A stretch of 35,313 bases of DNA from Deltaproteobacteria bacterium. Lineage in GTDB: Bacteria > Desulfobacterota > Syntrophia > Syntrophales > UBA2210. Shown one piece after another: positions 7,994-15,760 of the stretch; within the stretch, counting starts at the first letter, position 1; each line of letters begins with the position of its first letter. The DNA is taken from positions 1 through 35,313 of the forward strand of contig JAFGGB010000203.1 of the NCBI GenBank assembly GCA_016930775.1, read 5' to 3'. The position numbers and the translations under genes are program-made. The notes below the pieces were generated by a model. The model was not told where the DNA came from and ran no database searches. It worked only from the letters and a program-made list of their open reading frames with translations.

Positions 7994-10302
7994 ATGATAT
8001 TCTTTTTACAGTCAACGACATCTCGAATCTGCTCAATGTTTCGAAGCAGGCAATCGTCAAGCGGGCCGGGAAGGAATCCTGGACATACCGGAATGGAAAC
8101 GGCAAAGGCGGTACCCACCGATTATATTCCTTGCACGTTCTCCCCGCCGATATCCAACAGGCATATGTGGCACGAAACGAGGTGCCCCGGGACATGCTCC
8201 CGGTCATGGCGCCGGCCATACAGACCGCCTATATCGAGCAGGTTGTTTCATCAGGAAATGAAAAGAAACTGGGGGCGCTCATGGACATCGTGCCGGCCCT
8301 GTCGCCCCGGGCCATACTTGCATTTCAATCACACCAACTACCCGTCGCATCATTTAATAATAACAAAACATCCACCATCGCCGCGTGGAACGACGAGACG
8401 GCGATCAGTGAAAAGGACCTCCGGGATTCCCGGACCCGACGGATTCTCGAAATTCTCCGCGAGGCCGAGGCAGTTCCATCCGGCTGGAAAAAGCGGGCAT
8501 GGATCGAGTCGGTTGCCCTCCGTTACGACGTGACCTTCCAGTCCATTTATCGATGGATAAAGAAATATGAGAAGAAGGGGATCGCCGGTATCCGCCATAC
8601 AAAATCATCGAAGGGCAAACCGAGGGCGTGGGATCCCGAGGCCGTCGATCACTGGATCGGGCTGTGCCTCAAACGCGAACACCGCAAGATCGACCACCGG
8701 ACCCTCTATCATGATTGCCTGGTAGTCGAAGCGGCGAGGCGGGGATGGCAGATCGGCAGCTATGAATCGGCCCTCTGGTGGTACGAGAAGCGGGTGACGC
8801 CTCAGCTGCTTGCCATGCAGAAGGGCGGGATCCGCGCCCTGGACAACCTCTTGCCCCCGGTTCTTCGCAGCTATGCCGACCTGGCACCTTTTGAAATGCT
8901 CGTCGGTGATCAGCATCGTTTCGACTTCTGGGTGGTCGATGAAGACACCGGTGAGATCTTCCGGCCCGAGGGATACTTCTGGCAGGATCTCCGGACGCGG
9001 ATCATTTACGGCGGCGCCGTGGATAAAAAATATGATGCCTGGCTCATCGGCCTTGCCCTGAAGATCGGCGTTTCCATCTTCGGGGCCTTCGGTTCGATCT
9101 ATACCGACAACGGCAAGCCGGAACTCTCGCGGTATCTCATGGGGATCATGGCCGACATGGCAACCCTGGGCCTCTCCTGGTCGAGGACCACAGAAGCACC
9201 CGTCAATACCGATGACGCCGATGATGATGAGATCAATCCGCTCATGATCGTCCCAGGGACGCACAAGAAAGCCATCGTCAAGAACGCGAAGGCGAAGATG
9301 ATCGAGGGTACCTTCGACGTCGTCGAAAATATCCTCCGCAGCAAATTCAAACTTCCTGGAAATGTGAAGCGGCTTACCGATGATATTCACCACCAGGACG
9401 TGGACCAAAACGAGATCAAGGCCCTTGCCGAACAGGGGAAGCTCCCTACCTTTTCCGAGTTCACCGTCGCCCTGTACCAGGCCCTGGATTACTACAACCG
9501 GGAGAAAGCGCACCGTGGCGTACTCAAGGAATGGGCATGGAAGCCGAAGCCGAAAACCGCCACGCCCTATGACTGCCTCATGCAGTGTTACCGGTCCGGA
9601 TGGCGGCCGCGATATGTATCTCCCCATGCCGTCAGCCTGATCTTCCTGAAAAAAACAAGCCGCACCGTCCAGATGGGCCGTGTCCAGTTCGAGGGCGACT
9701 GGTACGAGCACGACGCCCTGATCGGCCTGCACAAGCAGGCGGTGGACATACGGCACGATCCGACCGAGCCGTCGGGACTGCTTATATTCAAAGATGGCAG
9801 CTACCTCTGCACCGCCATGCCCGTCACGTATTCATCAATGAAGGATATGGACCTGGCGCGCCGCAAGATCATGGAAAAGCGGGAGCGCCGGAAGCTTTTT
9901 GCTGAACAGTTCAAACGGATCACATCGAATATCCCCGACATCAGGCAATACTCCGAAGTCCCGCAAATAGAGAAGGACGCCGCCCGGTATGCCATCGAGA
10001 AACAGCAGCGCACCGAGGCGGAACGGGAGCTGTTCCGGGAACGGACGCCGGAGGAGCTGGCACAGGAAGTCCGGACGCTGGAAATGAAGGGGAGCCTGCC
10101 GGCCAGGACAAAACGACCTCTTCCCGAGCGGCCGACCTATTTCCTGGATGAAATCAGCCGGTATGAATGGTGTGTGCAATTCGAGATCGCCGGCGGGACA
10201 CTGTCAGATGAAGACGAGGAATGGAAACAAAAATATGAAGCGTCCATGTCCGATGCCAAGCGGGAATACTGGCAAATGGTGAGGGAGTACGGAGGGGTGT
10301 AA
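7990..10302 (+). CDS. A: Mu-like transposase A (DDE recombinase)
   Basis: This 770-aa protein is the strand-transfer enzyme that integrates and replicates the phage by transposition. The N-terminal ~70 residues (FTVNDISNLLNVSKQAIVKR) match the Mu DNA-binding winged helix. A helix-turn-helix near 165-200 follows (FQSIYRWIKKYEKKG). The RNase-H-like core has candidate catalytic residues Asp307 in LVGDQHRFD, Asp373 in IYTDNGKPE and Glu439 in KAKMIEGTFD. The Asp-Asp spacing of 66 is close to the 67 in MuA (D269, D336). A basic C-terminal region (LARRKIMEKRERRKLF) resembles MuA domain III, which cuts host DNA and contacts MuB. The length is somewhat greater than MuA (663 aa). It is followed by the MuB-like gene after 31 bases. 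Confidence 0.95.
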   Translation: MNDILFTVNDISNLLNVSKQAIVKRAGKESWTYRNGNGKGGTHRLYSLHVLPADIQQAYVARNEVPRDMLPVMAPAIQTAYIEQVVSSGNEKKLGALMDIVPALSPRAILAFQSHQLPVASFNNNKTSTIAAWNDETAISEKDLRDSRTRRILEILREAEAVPSGWKKRAWIESVALRYDVTFQSIYRWIKKYEKKGIAGIRHTKSSKGKPRAWDPEAVDHWIGLCLKREHRKIDHRTLYHDCLVVEAARRGWQIGSYESALWWYEKRVTPQLLAMQKGGIRALDNLLPPVLRSYADLAPFEMLVGDQHRFDFWVVDEDTGEIFRPEGYFWQDLRTRIIYGGAVDKKYDAWLIGLALKIGVSIFGAFGSIYTDNGKPELSRYLMGIMADMATLGLSWSRTTEAPVNTDDADDDEINPLMIVPGTHKKAIVKNAKAKMIEGTFDVVENILRSKFKLPGNVKRLTDDIHHQDVDQNEIKALAEQGKLPTFSEFTVALYQALDYYNREKAHRGVLKEWAWKPKPKTATPYDCLMQCYRSGWRPRYVSPHAVSLIFLKKTSRTVQMGRVQFEGDWYEHDALIGLHKQAVDIRHDPTEPSGLLIFKDGSYLCTAMPVTYSSMKDMDLARRKIMEKRERRKLFAEQFKRITSNIPDIRQYSEVPQIEKDAARYAIEKQQRTEAERELFRERTPEELAQEVRTLEMKGSLPARTKRPLPERPTYFLDEISRYEWCVQFEIAGGTLSDEDEEWKQKYEASMSDAKREYWQMVREYGGV

Positions 10303-10333
10303 CCCTTCCTTATATATAAAGGAGAGATACCCC

Positions 10334-11026
10334 ATGAAAAACGAATTCATCGAAACGGCAAACGTGGACAAGTTCAATGCGATCTGTGACGAGCTGACCG
10401 ACCAGGCAAGCCTGATAGGTCCTTCACTGGCAATGGTCACCGGTCCGGCGGGACGAGGCAAATCGGAAGCGGCGCGGTGGTACGCCACCCAGACCGACGC
10501 GATTTATATACCGCCGCTGAATGTCCGCTCCCCGGCAATGGTGCTCCGGGAGATCACCTTCGAGCTTTCAGCGATGAAGCCTGTCCGCAGTGAAACCTGC
10601 CTGGGAATCATCGGCGGAGAGATGGCGAAGGAGCGGCGACTGATCATCATTGACGAGGCAGATCTTCTGACCATGCAGGTCCTTGAGATGCTGCGCAACC
10701 TGAATGAGCGCTATGCCTGCCCGGTGCTTCTCATCGGTGAGGACGAGCTGAAGGGGCGCGTTGCATCGAGACGCAGGATCGCCAGCCGTATCCGTCGGCG
10801 CATGGAATTCGGCCCGGTCACACAGGCGGATGTGGGTCTGTTTTTCAAGCGTTCGCTGGACACGACACTGACGCCCGACGCGGCGGCTTTGATCCACCGG
10901 CATTCAAACGGGGACTGGCGCCCGATTCTGACCACGGCAATCGCTGTCGAGCGGGCCATGAAATCTTCGGGAGTCTCGGAGATCACGAGCGACCTGGTGA
11001 AGAATGTCATCAAAAGCAATTCCTAA
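10334..11026 (+). CDS. B: MuB-like AAA ATPase, target DNA activator
   Basis: This 230-aa AAA ATPase is expected to bind target DNA, stimulate the transposase and provide target immunity. Walker A is GPAGRGKS at 37-44 and Walker B is LIIIDEAD at 103-110. An arginine-rich segment at about 141-158 (ASRRRIASRIRRRMEF) may contact DNA. It lacks the N-terminal helix-turn-helix domain of Mu B (312 aa), as in many shorter MuB relatives. The start follows AAAGGAGAG. The stop overlaps the next gene by 23 bases. Confidence 0.9.
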   Translation: MKNEFIETANVDKFNAICDELTDQASLIGPSLAMVTGPAGRGKSEAARWYATQTDAIYIPPLNVRSPAMVLREITFELSAMKPVRSETCLGIIGGEMAKERRLIIIDEADLLTMQVLEMLRNLNERYACPVLLIGEDELKGRVASRRRIASRIRRRMEFGPVTQADVGLFFKRSLDTTLTPDAAALIHRHSNGDWRPILTTAIAVERAMKSSGVSEITSDLVKNVIKSNS

Positions 11027-11486
11027 AACGGGACTGGCAGGCCGCATGCGGGCCTGGATGATGGATCGGCGGATGCCCTTCACAACGGCGGCACTCTGTG
11101 AAGGGCTCAATGCGGACACGGTAAAAGAAAAGGATAAAATCCGCAACACGCTGATCGACTTTATTCACCGCGGTGAGATCACCCTTATGCCGTTGAAACA
11201 GAATCGGCGACAAAAATACCGATACAACCGGACATGGAAGCCAAAGAAAAAAGGCGTGAGCAATAAGACGATATTCAAGGCGATGTATGTTTCAAGCACC
11301 TTCACGGCCGCCGATATCGAGCGTCTGTCAGGCTCCGGGCGCAGTCATATAAACAAGAACATCCGGAATCTGGCGCGCCGGGGATTGCTGGTAAAGGTCG
11401 GCCGTCGTCTTTGCGGACATGGCGCCGGCGCCGAAGCGATATACCGGATTGCCGACCGGGAAACCTTCAGGATCGAGGTGATGTAA
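11004..11486 (+). CDS. Tandem winged-helix DNA-binding protein
   Basis: This 160-aa basic protein appears to contain two winged helices. The first (about 20-65) has PFTTAALCEGLN followed by a basic wing (KQNRRQKYRYNR). The second (about 88-150) has FTAADIERLSGSGRSHINKN and a wing ending in AIYRIA. It overlaps the MuB stop by 23 bases, so it belongs to the early operon. No Mor or C activator homologue is recognised in this phage, and this protein is one candidate for the middle or late switch. That role is inference only. Confidence 0.65.
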   Translation: MSSKAIPKTGLAGRMRAWMMDRRMPFTTAALCEGLNADTVKEKDKIRNTLIDFIHRGEITLMPLKQNRRQKYRYNRTWKPKKKGVSNKTIFKAMYVSSTFTAADIERLSGSGRSHINKNIRNLARRGLLVKVGRRLCGHGAGAEAIYRIADRETFRIEVM

Positions 11487-11488
11487 TC

Positions 11489-11944
11489 ATGCCGACGGCC
11501 CGGATGAAAATGGGTGAAGACGCTGAGGGAAAGCAACGGCGCGGACTCCTGGCGAAGATCCACATCGCAAAAAAGGAACTGGGTATGTCCGATGACCAGT
11601 ATGAGGCGATCCTGTCGGGTTTTGGCGTTGAGAGTTCAAAGGATCTGCCGCTGGTGAAGCTGGAGCAGCTTGCCAGGTACCTGGAGTACCTGGGCTGGAA
11701 ACCGTTTCGTCCGCGCCGGAGGACGAATGTCGAGAAGCAGATTACGGCGCTCCAGGATCGTGCGGTTGAACTGGCCGGTCAGATCGAAAACGGAACTGCT
11801 CGGCTTGCCGGACTGGTCAAATCCATCGGCAAGGTTGATGCGCTTCCCTGGTTGCGGGACACGCGGAAGCTGAAACAACTTCTGTCGGTACTGCAACGGA
11901 TTAGGGACCAGGAATCAATTCATGGAAATCAGATTGAATCATAA
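11489..11944 (+). CDS. Mu gp16-like regulatory protein (DUF1018)
   Basis: This 151-aa protein matches the gp16/DUF1018 family of Mu-like phages: a basic N-terminus with RRGLLAKIHIAKKELGMSDD, then QYEAILSGFGVESSKDL, then LEQLARYLEYLGWKP. The C-terminal half is longer than the family core and contains a helical segment (QITALQDRAVELAGQIENG) and a second WLRDTRKLKQLL helix. The start at 11489, three bases after the preceding stop, was chosen over an upstream in-frame ATG that would lie inside that gene. In Mu the gene lies in the semi-essential early region, and its biochemical role is not known. Confidence 0.8.
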   Translation: MPTARMKMGEDAEGKQRRGLLAKIHIAKKELGMSDDQYEAILSGFGVESSKDLPLVKLEQLARYLEYLGWKPFRPRRRTNVEKQITALQDRAVELAGQIENGTARLAGLVKSIGKVDALPWLRDTRKLKQLLSVLQRIRDQESIHGNQIES

Positions 11945-12101
11945 AGGTACTGTCGCGCGGATCCGCCGGTTGCTCTGGGAGGAAGCAAGAGGAATCCCGA
12001 CTGGCAAGCTGGCAATACGGCAACTGGACCGGATCCACGCCATAACGGGCGTGCCCTGGTTGAAGGTTCGCCGCGAGGCGAGAAAAGAGGGACTTTATTA
12101 A
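11922..12101 (+). CDS. Small basic protein overlapping gp16-like gene
   Basis: This 59-aa protein starts with MEIRLNHKGTVARIRRLLW and ends with VRREARKEGLY. An AGGA ribosome binding site lies eight bases before the ATG. It overlaps the end of the gp16-like gene by 23 bases and ends 13 bases before the next gene, so it fills what would otherwise be a gap. It is strongly basic and predicted helical (RQLDRIHAITGVPWLKV), which fits a small DNA- or RNA-binding protein. No family recognised. Confidence 0.6.
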   Translation: MEIRLNHKGTVARIRRLLWEEARGIPTGKLAIRQLDRIHAITGVPWLKVRREARKEGLY

Positions 12102-12114
12102 AAGGAGAAACGTT

Positions 12115-12510
12115 ATGACTACCATGCATCAGCATCAACAGGAACTTGCCCGGCTGGAGCAGCGTAACCGGTTGCTGGGCGAGATGTACCGGCACATCGG
12201 GGAGCACCGTGCCATCGGTATGGCGGAACTCTACCAGATCGTATTCGAGGAGGCATGGGAAAACCGCATTAACGATACCAGGAAGCTGCGAAGCCTCATT
12301 ACCGAACTCCGGCATGAAGGAACGCCGATCTGTTCCGTTTCGACGGCAAACGGCGGCGGGTATTATCTTGGGCAAACGGTCGAGGAACTTAATAATTATC
12401 TGCGCCGTCGCGAGCACAGGGCATTGAATATACTGTCGCTCAACGCGAAGCTGAAAAGAATCACCCTGCCGGACTATATGGGCCAGCTGTCACTCAACAT
12501 GAGGGGATGA
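12115..12510 (+). CDS. Winged-helix protein
   Basis: This 131-aa protein begins behind a strong AAAAGGAGAAA ribosome binding site. Residues 1-25 form a short coiled coil. Residues about 25-85 have the helix-turn-helix pattern GMAELYQIVFEEAWENRI, then RKLRSLITELRHEGTPI, then a wing in TANGGGYYLG, which is typical of MarR/RepA-like winged helices. The C-terminus (LRRREHRALNILSLNAKLKR) is basic and helical. It lies between the gp16-like and Gam genes. It may regulate replication or transcription; the target is unknown. Confidence 0.65.
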   Translation: MTTMHQHQQELARLEQRNRLLGEMYRHIGEHRAIGMAELYQIVFEEAWENRINDTRKLRSLITELRHEGTPICSVSTANGGGYYLGQTVEELNNYLRRREHRALNILSLNAKLKRITLPDYMGQLSLNMRG

Positions 12511-12513
12511 AGC

Positions 12514-12966
12514 ATGACAGAGGATCAATACAAGATCGCCGATGAGTTGCTGCAGAACATTGATATAGCTCAGTTTAATATCGATTCCATTGAAGCGGAG
12601 TGGAACGCTGTCCTCAAGCAACTGGAAAAGGACTACGGGATACGACTGAAGGTCTGGCAGGACAAGCATGCGGCCGACGAGAAGGCATTGTTGGCCCTCA
12701 TGAAAAAGGGGAAGGGTGCCATATTCGATGGCCGGGAACGGGTTGAACTGAAGCATGGCATTCTCATCCACGGCAGCGAAGACCGAGTTAAGATACCGAG
12801 AAACGCCTTGGAACTGGCCGAGAAACAGGGCCTCACCGAAGCAATCAAGGTGGCAAAATCCATTGACCGGGAGGCGGTAGAGAAGTGGCCTGATGAGCGC
12901 CTCATTCTTATCGGTGCGGAACGCAAGCCGAGGGATGTCTACAGCTATGAAACCAGGGGAAAATGA
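12514..12966 (+). CDS. gam: Gam-like host-nuclease inhibitor
   Basis: This 150-aa protein matches the Mu Gam family. Its N-terminal ~70 residues are a long helix (DIAQFNIDSIEAEWNAVLKQ). Then come GKGAIFDGRERVELKHGILI, a glycine-containing strand pair, and DRVKIPRNALELAEKQGL with a C-terminal basic part. Gam is related to Ku, binds double-strand DNA ends as a dimer and shields injected or linear phage DNA from exonucleases such as RecBCD. It is separated by three bases from the preceding gene and by nine from the next. Confidence 0.85.
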   Translation: MTEDQYKIADELLQNIDIAQFNIDSIEAEWNAVLKQLEKDYGIRLKVWQDKHAADEKALLALMKKGKGAIFDGRERVELKHGILIHGSEDRVKIPRNALELAEKQGLTEAIKVAKSIDREAVEKWPDERLILIGAERKPRDVYSYETRGK

Positions 12967-12975
12967 AGGTCTGAC

Positions 12976-13503
12976 ATGAAAGTCGTCTGCCCTTATTGCG
13001 GAAAGAAACTGGACATGGACCTGGTTATCGATGATGCCGATTGGAAGGCCATCATCGCGTTGTCGGGATCATTAAAGGAGTATTCAAGCCTTGTGTTCGC
13101 CTACCTGGAGTTATTTGGGCTGGCTCCTCTTTCTCGAAATAAAAAGCGGGTTCGCGTGATTCTGGAGGAAGTAAAACGGCTTTTTGACGCCGAATCCTTT
13201 CGATATCGGAAAGTGGACTACCGGATCAGCCGCCAGGGAATTGCCGAGGCCCTGAATATCATGATCCATCGGCATTTCCCTGACAGGATAGACAATCACA
13301 ACTACCTGAAGAAAATCATGATCGGGATCAGTGAACGAGAAATGGCAGCGCAGTCCAAACGTGATGAAGCGTCTCTGCGGGATCGTGAGGAAAGACTCCG
13401 CAGAGGCGAACACCTTTCGGAGGAGGACATGCAGCGCAACCGTGACCGGGCAAGAGCGCTTGCCCGGGGAATCTTTACAGGGGGAGAGCATGAAGAGGAT
13501 TGA
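12976..13503 (+). CDS. Zinc-ribbon hypothetical protein
   Basis: This 175-aa protein begins MKVVCPYCGKKLDMDLV, with a CPYC knuckle but no obvious second Cys pair. The middle (SRNKKRVRVILEEVKRLFDA, then DYRISRQGIAEALNIMIHR) is helical and resembles replication-type helix-turn-helix domains. The C-terminal third is a highly charged helix rich in Arg and Glu. It belongs to the early/middle operon and may bind DNA. No known family was recognised. Confidence 0.6.
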   Translation: MKVVCPYCGKKLDMDLVIDDADWKAIIALSGSLKEYSSLVFAYLELFGLAPLSRNKKRVRVILEEVKRLFDAESFRYRKVDYRISRQGIAEALNIMIHRHFPDRIDNHNYLKKIMIGISEREMAAQSKRDEASLRDREERLRRGEHLSEEDMQRNRDRARALARGIFTGGEHEED

Positions 13504-13639
13504 GGACAGGGTGGCTGACTGGGTTGATCAGCTTATCTCAGACCTGGACCGTGCAACGGTCGTCATAGCAAAGATATTTTTTCCAATTCTGCTCGGCATT
13601 TTGCTGGGCTATGGCTGGAGAATTATGCAGGGGTTTTGA
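13490..13639 (+). CDS. Small single-TM protein
   Basis: This 49-aa protein starts at 13490 behind GGGGAGAGC. It overlaps the preceding gene's end by 14 bases and meets the next start in a TGATG overlap. Residues 1-22 are an amphipathic, charged helix (RIEDRVADWVDQLISDLDR). Residues 24-42 are a membrane helix (IAKIFFPILLGILLGYGW). A longer in-frame ORF upstream is a shadow of the zinc-ribbon gene. It may be a holin-like or membrane regulator protein, but its location before Com rather than with the lysis genes is atypical. Confidence 0.55.
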   Translation: MKRIEDRVADWVDQLISDLDRATVVIAKIFFPILLGILLGYGWRIMQGF

Positions 13640-13851
13640 TGCGAACCAGAACAGTCGTCCATATAAATGAGAGAATATCTGAGAAAAATTCTGTGATGAC
13701 GGAATTTCGTTGTAAGAAATGCGGCCGTCTATTTTTCAGGGCAGACGTGAGTGATGCACACATTGAAATCAAGTGTCCGAAGTGCGGATACACACAGCAC
13801 ATTATTAAATCTGCGAAAAAAGACTTGATTTTTTCGGAAGGAAAGATTTAA
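13639..13851 (+). CDS. com: Com-like zinc-finger translational regulator
   Basis: This protein of 70 aa (or 51 aa from the ATG at 13696) carries FRCKKCGRLFFRA and EIKCPKCGYTQHI, two CxxC knuckles spaced as in Mu Com. Com binds a hairpin in the mom mRNA and activates translation of the DNA-modification gene mom. The start at 13639 overlaps the upstream stop and follows CAGGGG; the shorter start matches the usual Com N-terminus better (MTEFRCKKC). No mom gene lies beside it in this window, so its RNA target is unknown. A 7-bp hairpin occurs just downstream at 13894-13912. Confidence 0.75.
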   Translation: MRTRTVVHINERISEKNSVMTEFRCKKCGRLFFRADVSDAHIEIKCPKCGYTQHIIKSAKKDLIFSEGKI

Positions 13852-13985
13852 ATATACCGCAAATTTAGAGCGATTCGATCGCCGATATTCTGACTTTTCC
13901 TGATTGGAAAAGGTGAAGAGGCTTACGAAGCCCGGTTTCCGGAGGTTATCTCCGGTGCCGGGCTTTTTTTGTTCCAAGGGGGAAA
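13852..13985 (+). other. Intergenic region between early and late blocks
   Basis: This 134-bp gap contains a perfect 7-bp hairpin (CTTTTCC-TGATT-GGAAAAG, 13894-13912) and the terminator listed separately. A weak promoter-like pair, TTGATT at 13825 and TTAAAT 17 bases later, overlaps the end of the Com-like gene. No activator site could be identified. Confidence 0.4.
13929..13970 (+). terminator. Intrinsic terminator with nested stems
   Basis: AGCCCGG (13929-13935) pairs with CCGGGCT (13958-13964), and CCGGAG/CTCCGG pairs inside it. A run of seven T follows from 13964. This closes the early/middle transcript just before the M15 peptidase gene, or attenuates it. Confidence 0.85.
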
Positions 13986-14423
13986 ATGGATATCTGGAAC
14001 ACTCTCAGACATTTCAAGCGGACGGAGCGGTGGGGTGATCCCGACATGATGAACGGATTGCTCCTTTTATTACTGGATGAAATCCGAAATCGGATTGATG
14101 CGTCCATTATCATCCACTGCGGCTTCTCCACGACAGGACATGTTAAAAAATCGCAGCACTATGCAGGGAATGCCGCGGATTTCCATATCATAAACAGCAG
14201 GCCCTTTTATCAGCAGGTCCGCCACATAGAGGAAATCCTGGCCGAACTCCAGGTAGACGACTGTGTTGGACTCGGTATTTATCCTGATGGGAATACCCCT
14301 TATTTTCATCTTGACGTTCGCGGATCTCAGGCACGCTGGGGCTATCTGTACGGGGCATACTGTTCATATGAACTGGCCCGTCAGTGGGCAGAAAGGCAGG
14401 CATACAAGGAGGAACAAGCATGA
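13986..14423 (+). CDS. M15-family peptidase, probable endolysin
   Basis: This 145-aa protein matches the zinc D-Ala-D-Ala carboxypeptidase-like family Peptidase_M15_3. SQHYAGNAADFHI (around 57-69) supplies the His and Asp ligands and YFHLDVRG (around 106-113) the second His and Asp. Such enzymes cut peptidoglycan cross-links and serve as endolysins. There is no signal peptide, so export would need a holin. Its ATG overlaps no other gene; its stop overlaps the next start (ATGA). Confidence 0.85.
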   Translation: MDIWNTLRHFKRTERWGDPDMMNGLLLLLLDEIRNRIDASIIIHCGFSTTGHVKKSQHYAGNAADFHIINSRPFYQQVRHIEEILAELQVDDCVGLGIYPDGNTPYFHLDVRGSQARWGYLYGAYCSYELARQWAERQAYKEEQA

Positions 14424-14842
14424 AAAAATACACTGCGTTCATGACAGCGGCCGCGGCGATACTCTGCGTCGCGATCATTGCAATCGGCGGATGTGCAGGA
14501 ACGAATGTCGATAATGCCGATGAAATCGTCAATACAGGACTGAATGTCGGCCTGTACCTGGCGCTGAAAAACAATCCCGAATACGTGCAGCCGACAGTGG
14601 AGATCCTCGAGGGTATAAAAATATTTGCCCAGGGCGAGGTGTCCTACAACGATCTGATCGCGTTTGCACAGGATAAATTCGATTCCGATGATGATGATCT
14701 CGCGGCCATTGCATTGATCGTCGGCCAGGACCTTTTTACCGAGGAGCCGATCATCAACTCAATACCGATATTCGACGGGTATCGGGAGGACCTCATCGCG
14801 CGTATCGACGGCCTGCTGATGGCGGCGTCGCTCGTGAAATAG
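14420..14842 (+). CDS. Lipoprotein in the lysis region
   Basis: This 140-aa protein starts with a basic MKK, a hydrophobic stretch (about 9-25) and a lipobox IAIGGC, so Cys26 is the likely lipidation site. The mature part has NTGLNVGLYLALKNNPEYV and an acidic DSDDDD stretch, and looks helical. Its four-base overlap with the endolysin gene suggests a lysis role such as an outer-membrane spanin, though it is longer than most. The start at 14420 was chosen because it gives a proper signal sequence and the coupling overlap. Confidence 0.7.
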   Translation: MKKYTAFMTAAAAILCVAIIAIGGCAGTNVDNADEIVNTGLNVGLYLALKNNPEYVQPTVEILEGIKIFAQGEVSYNDLIAFAQDKFDSDDDDLAAIALIVGQDLFTEEPIINSIPIFDGYREDLIARIDGLLMAASLVK

Positions 14843-14855
14843 ATATCCGCGGCGG

Positions 14856-14901
14856 GGGCGGCGGGATAAAACTGAGCATGAACGACGGCCACCCGCCGCC
14901 C
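14856..14901 (+). other. Strong GC hairpin between lipoprotein and peptidase genes
   Basis: GGGCGGCGGG (14856-14865) pairs perfectly with CCCGCCGCCC (14892-14901) around a 26-base loop. No U-tract follows. It fills most of the 73-base gap, and may attenuate transcription or protect mRNA ends. Confidence 0.5.
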
Positions 14902-14915
14902 GCCCATAAAAGAAA

Positions 14916-15530
14916 ATGAAGAACGACCTCACAAAATATAATGCTGTTCGTGACGATTTGCATACCGGGGATGTAATCACCTTTGCCGGCAGCGGACTTG
15001 TTTCGTTGGTTATCCGCCTTGCGACACAGCGTTCGCATGTCGCCCTGGTTGTCAGGCTTCGTGATTATGAGGGCGACGAAAAACGCCGATTTATCCTTGA
15101 AGCAAACGGCATTCACGGTATTTCACTCCATCTCTTATCAAGCCGTTTGAGGGAGTATTCCGGAAAAGCCTGGTGGCTGCAGCTACGAGAGGAATTCTCT
15201 CCCGTACGTCCATACATCGGTACCTGGGCATTTGCCCAGATCGGGACAAGCTATGATTACCCCGGTTTGTTTCTCAATGCCCTGGGGCGCGTATCGGACA
15301 ATGCCCGAGCTTACTTCTGCAGCGAGTATGCATGGCTGGCAATCAGGCAGGGCATGTCAAAGGCGGCAGCTGTTTCTTTCCTGAACGCATCTCATGAGAG
15401 CGATTATGAAATGGCGGATCTGCGGCAACGGATATTCAGAGATTTCAAGCGGATCGGCATGAAGGCAGCGAGGCCGGGCGATTTCCTGAAATTTACAAGT
15501 ACGTTCAAACCGGAGGTGCCGATACTCTGA
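14916..15530 (+). CDS. Permuted NlpC/P60-like (YiiX/C92) hydrolase
   Basis: This 204-aa protein has the order His then Cys typical of circularly permuted papain-like enzymes: an N-terminal GDVITFAGSG, then SHVALVVRL (His around 45), then a later YFCSEYAWLA (Cys around 133). Family members include YiiX/YebB-type amidases and lipid hydrolases. It may act on the cell wall or on lipids as a second lysis or entry enzyme. No signal peptide is visible. Its stop meets the next ATG in a TGATG overlap. Confidence 0.75.
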   Translation: MKNDLTKYNAVRDDLHTGDVITFAGSGLVSLVIRLATQRSHVALVVRLRDYEGDEKRRFILEANGIHGISLHLLSSRLREYSGKAWWLQLREEFSPVRPYIGTWAFAQIGTSYDYPGLFLNALGRVSDNARAYFCSEYAWLAIRQGMSKAAAVSFLNASHESDYEMADLRQRIFRDFKRIGMKAARPGDFLKFTSTFKPEVPIL

Positions 15531-15760
15531 TGGACCGGTTTGACTGGGCGTCTGAAATAGAAACACAGGAAAGGGAGGCAGCGATCGCCCGGGCGCGTGA
15601 AAACGGATCGGCCGAAATACCACTCGTCATTGCTGGTGTCAGATGCTGCCGCGACTGTGAAGAGCCAATACCAGCGGGGAGGCTTCGGGTAAGGCCGGAC
15701 GCCGTCCGGTGCGTGTCATGCCAGGAGCGACATGAGAGGAGGTTGCAGGATGCCGGTTGA
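15530..15760 (+). CDS. DksA/TraR-like zinc-finger protein
   Basis: This 76-aa protein has CCRDCEEPIPAGRL followed by RCVSCQERHE, the four-Cys zinc finger of the DksA/TraR family, after a short helix (ASEIETQEREAAIARAR). Phage and plasmid TraR-like proteins enter the RNA polymerase secondary channel and change promoter choice without ppGpp. A regulatory role on host or phage transcription is inferred. It overlaps the next gene by 11 bases. Confidence 0.85.
   Translation: MDRFDWASEIETQEREAAIARARENGSAEIPLVIAGVRCCRDCEEPIPAGRLRVRPDAVRCVSCQERHERRLQDAG

Noticed and set aside
8605-9756. A 383-aa minus-strand reading frame inside the transposase gene
   Set aside because: It lies entirely opposite the conserved transposase, has low-complexity shadow composition, and lacks any ribosome binding site or recognisable domain.
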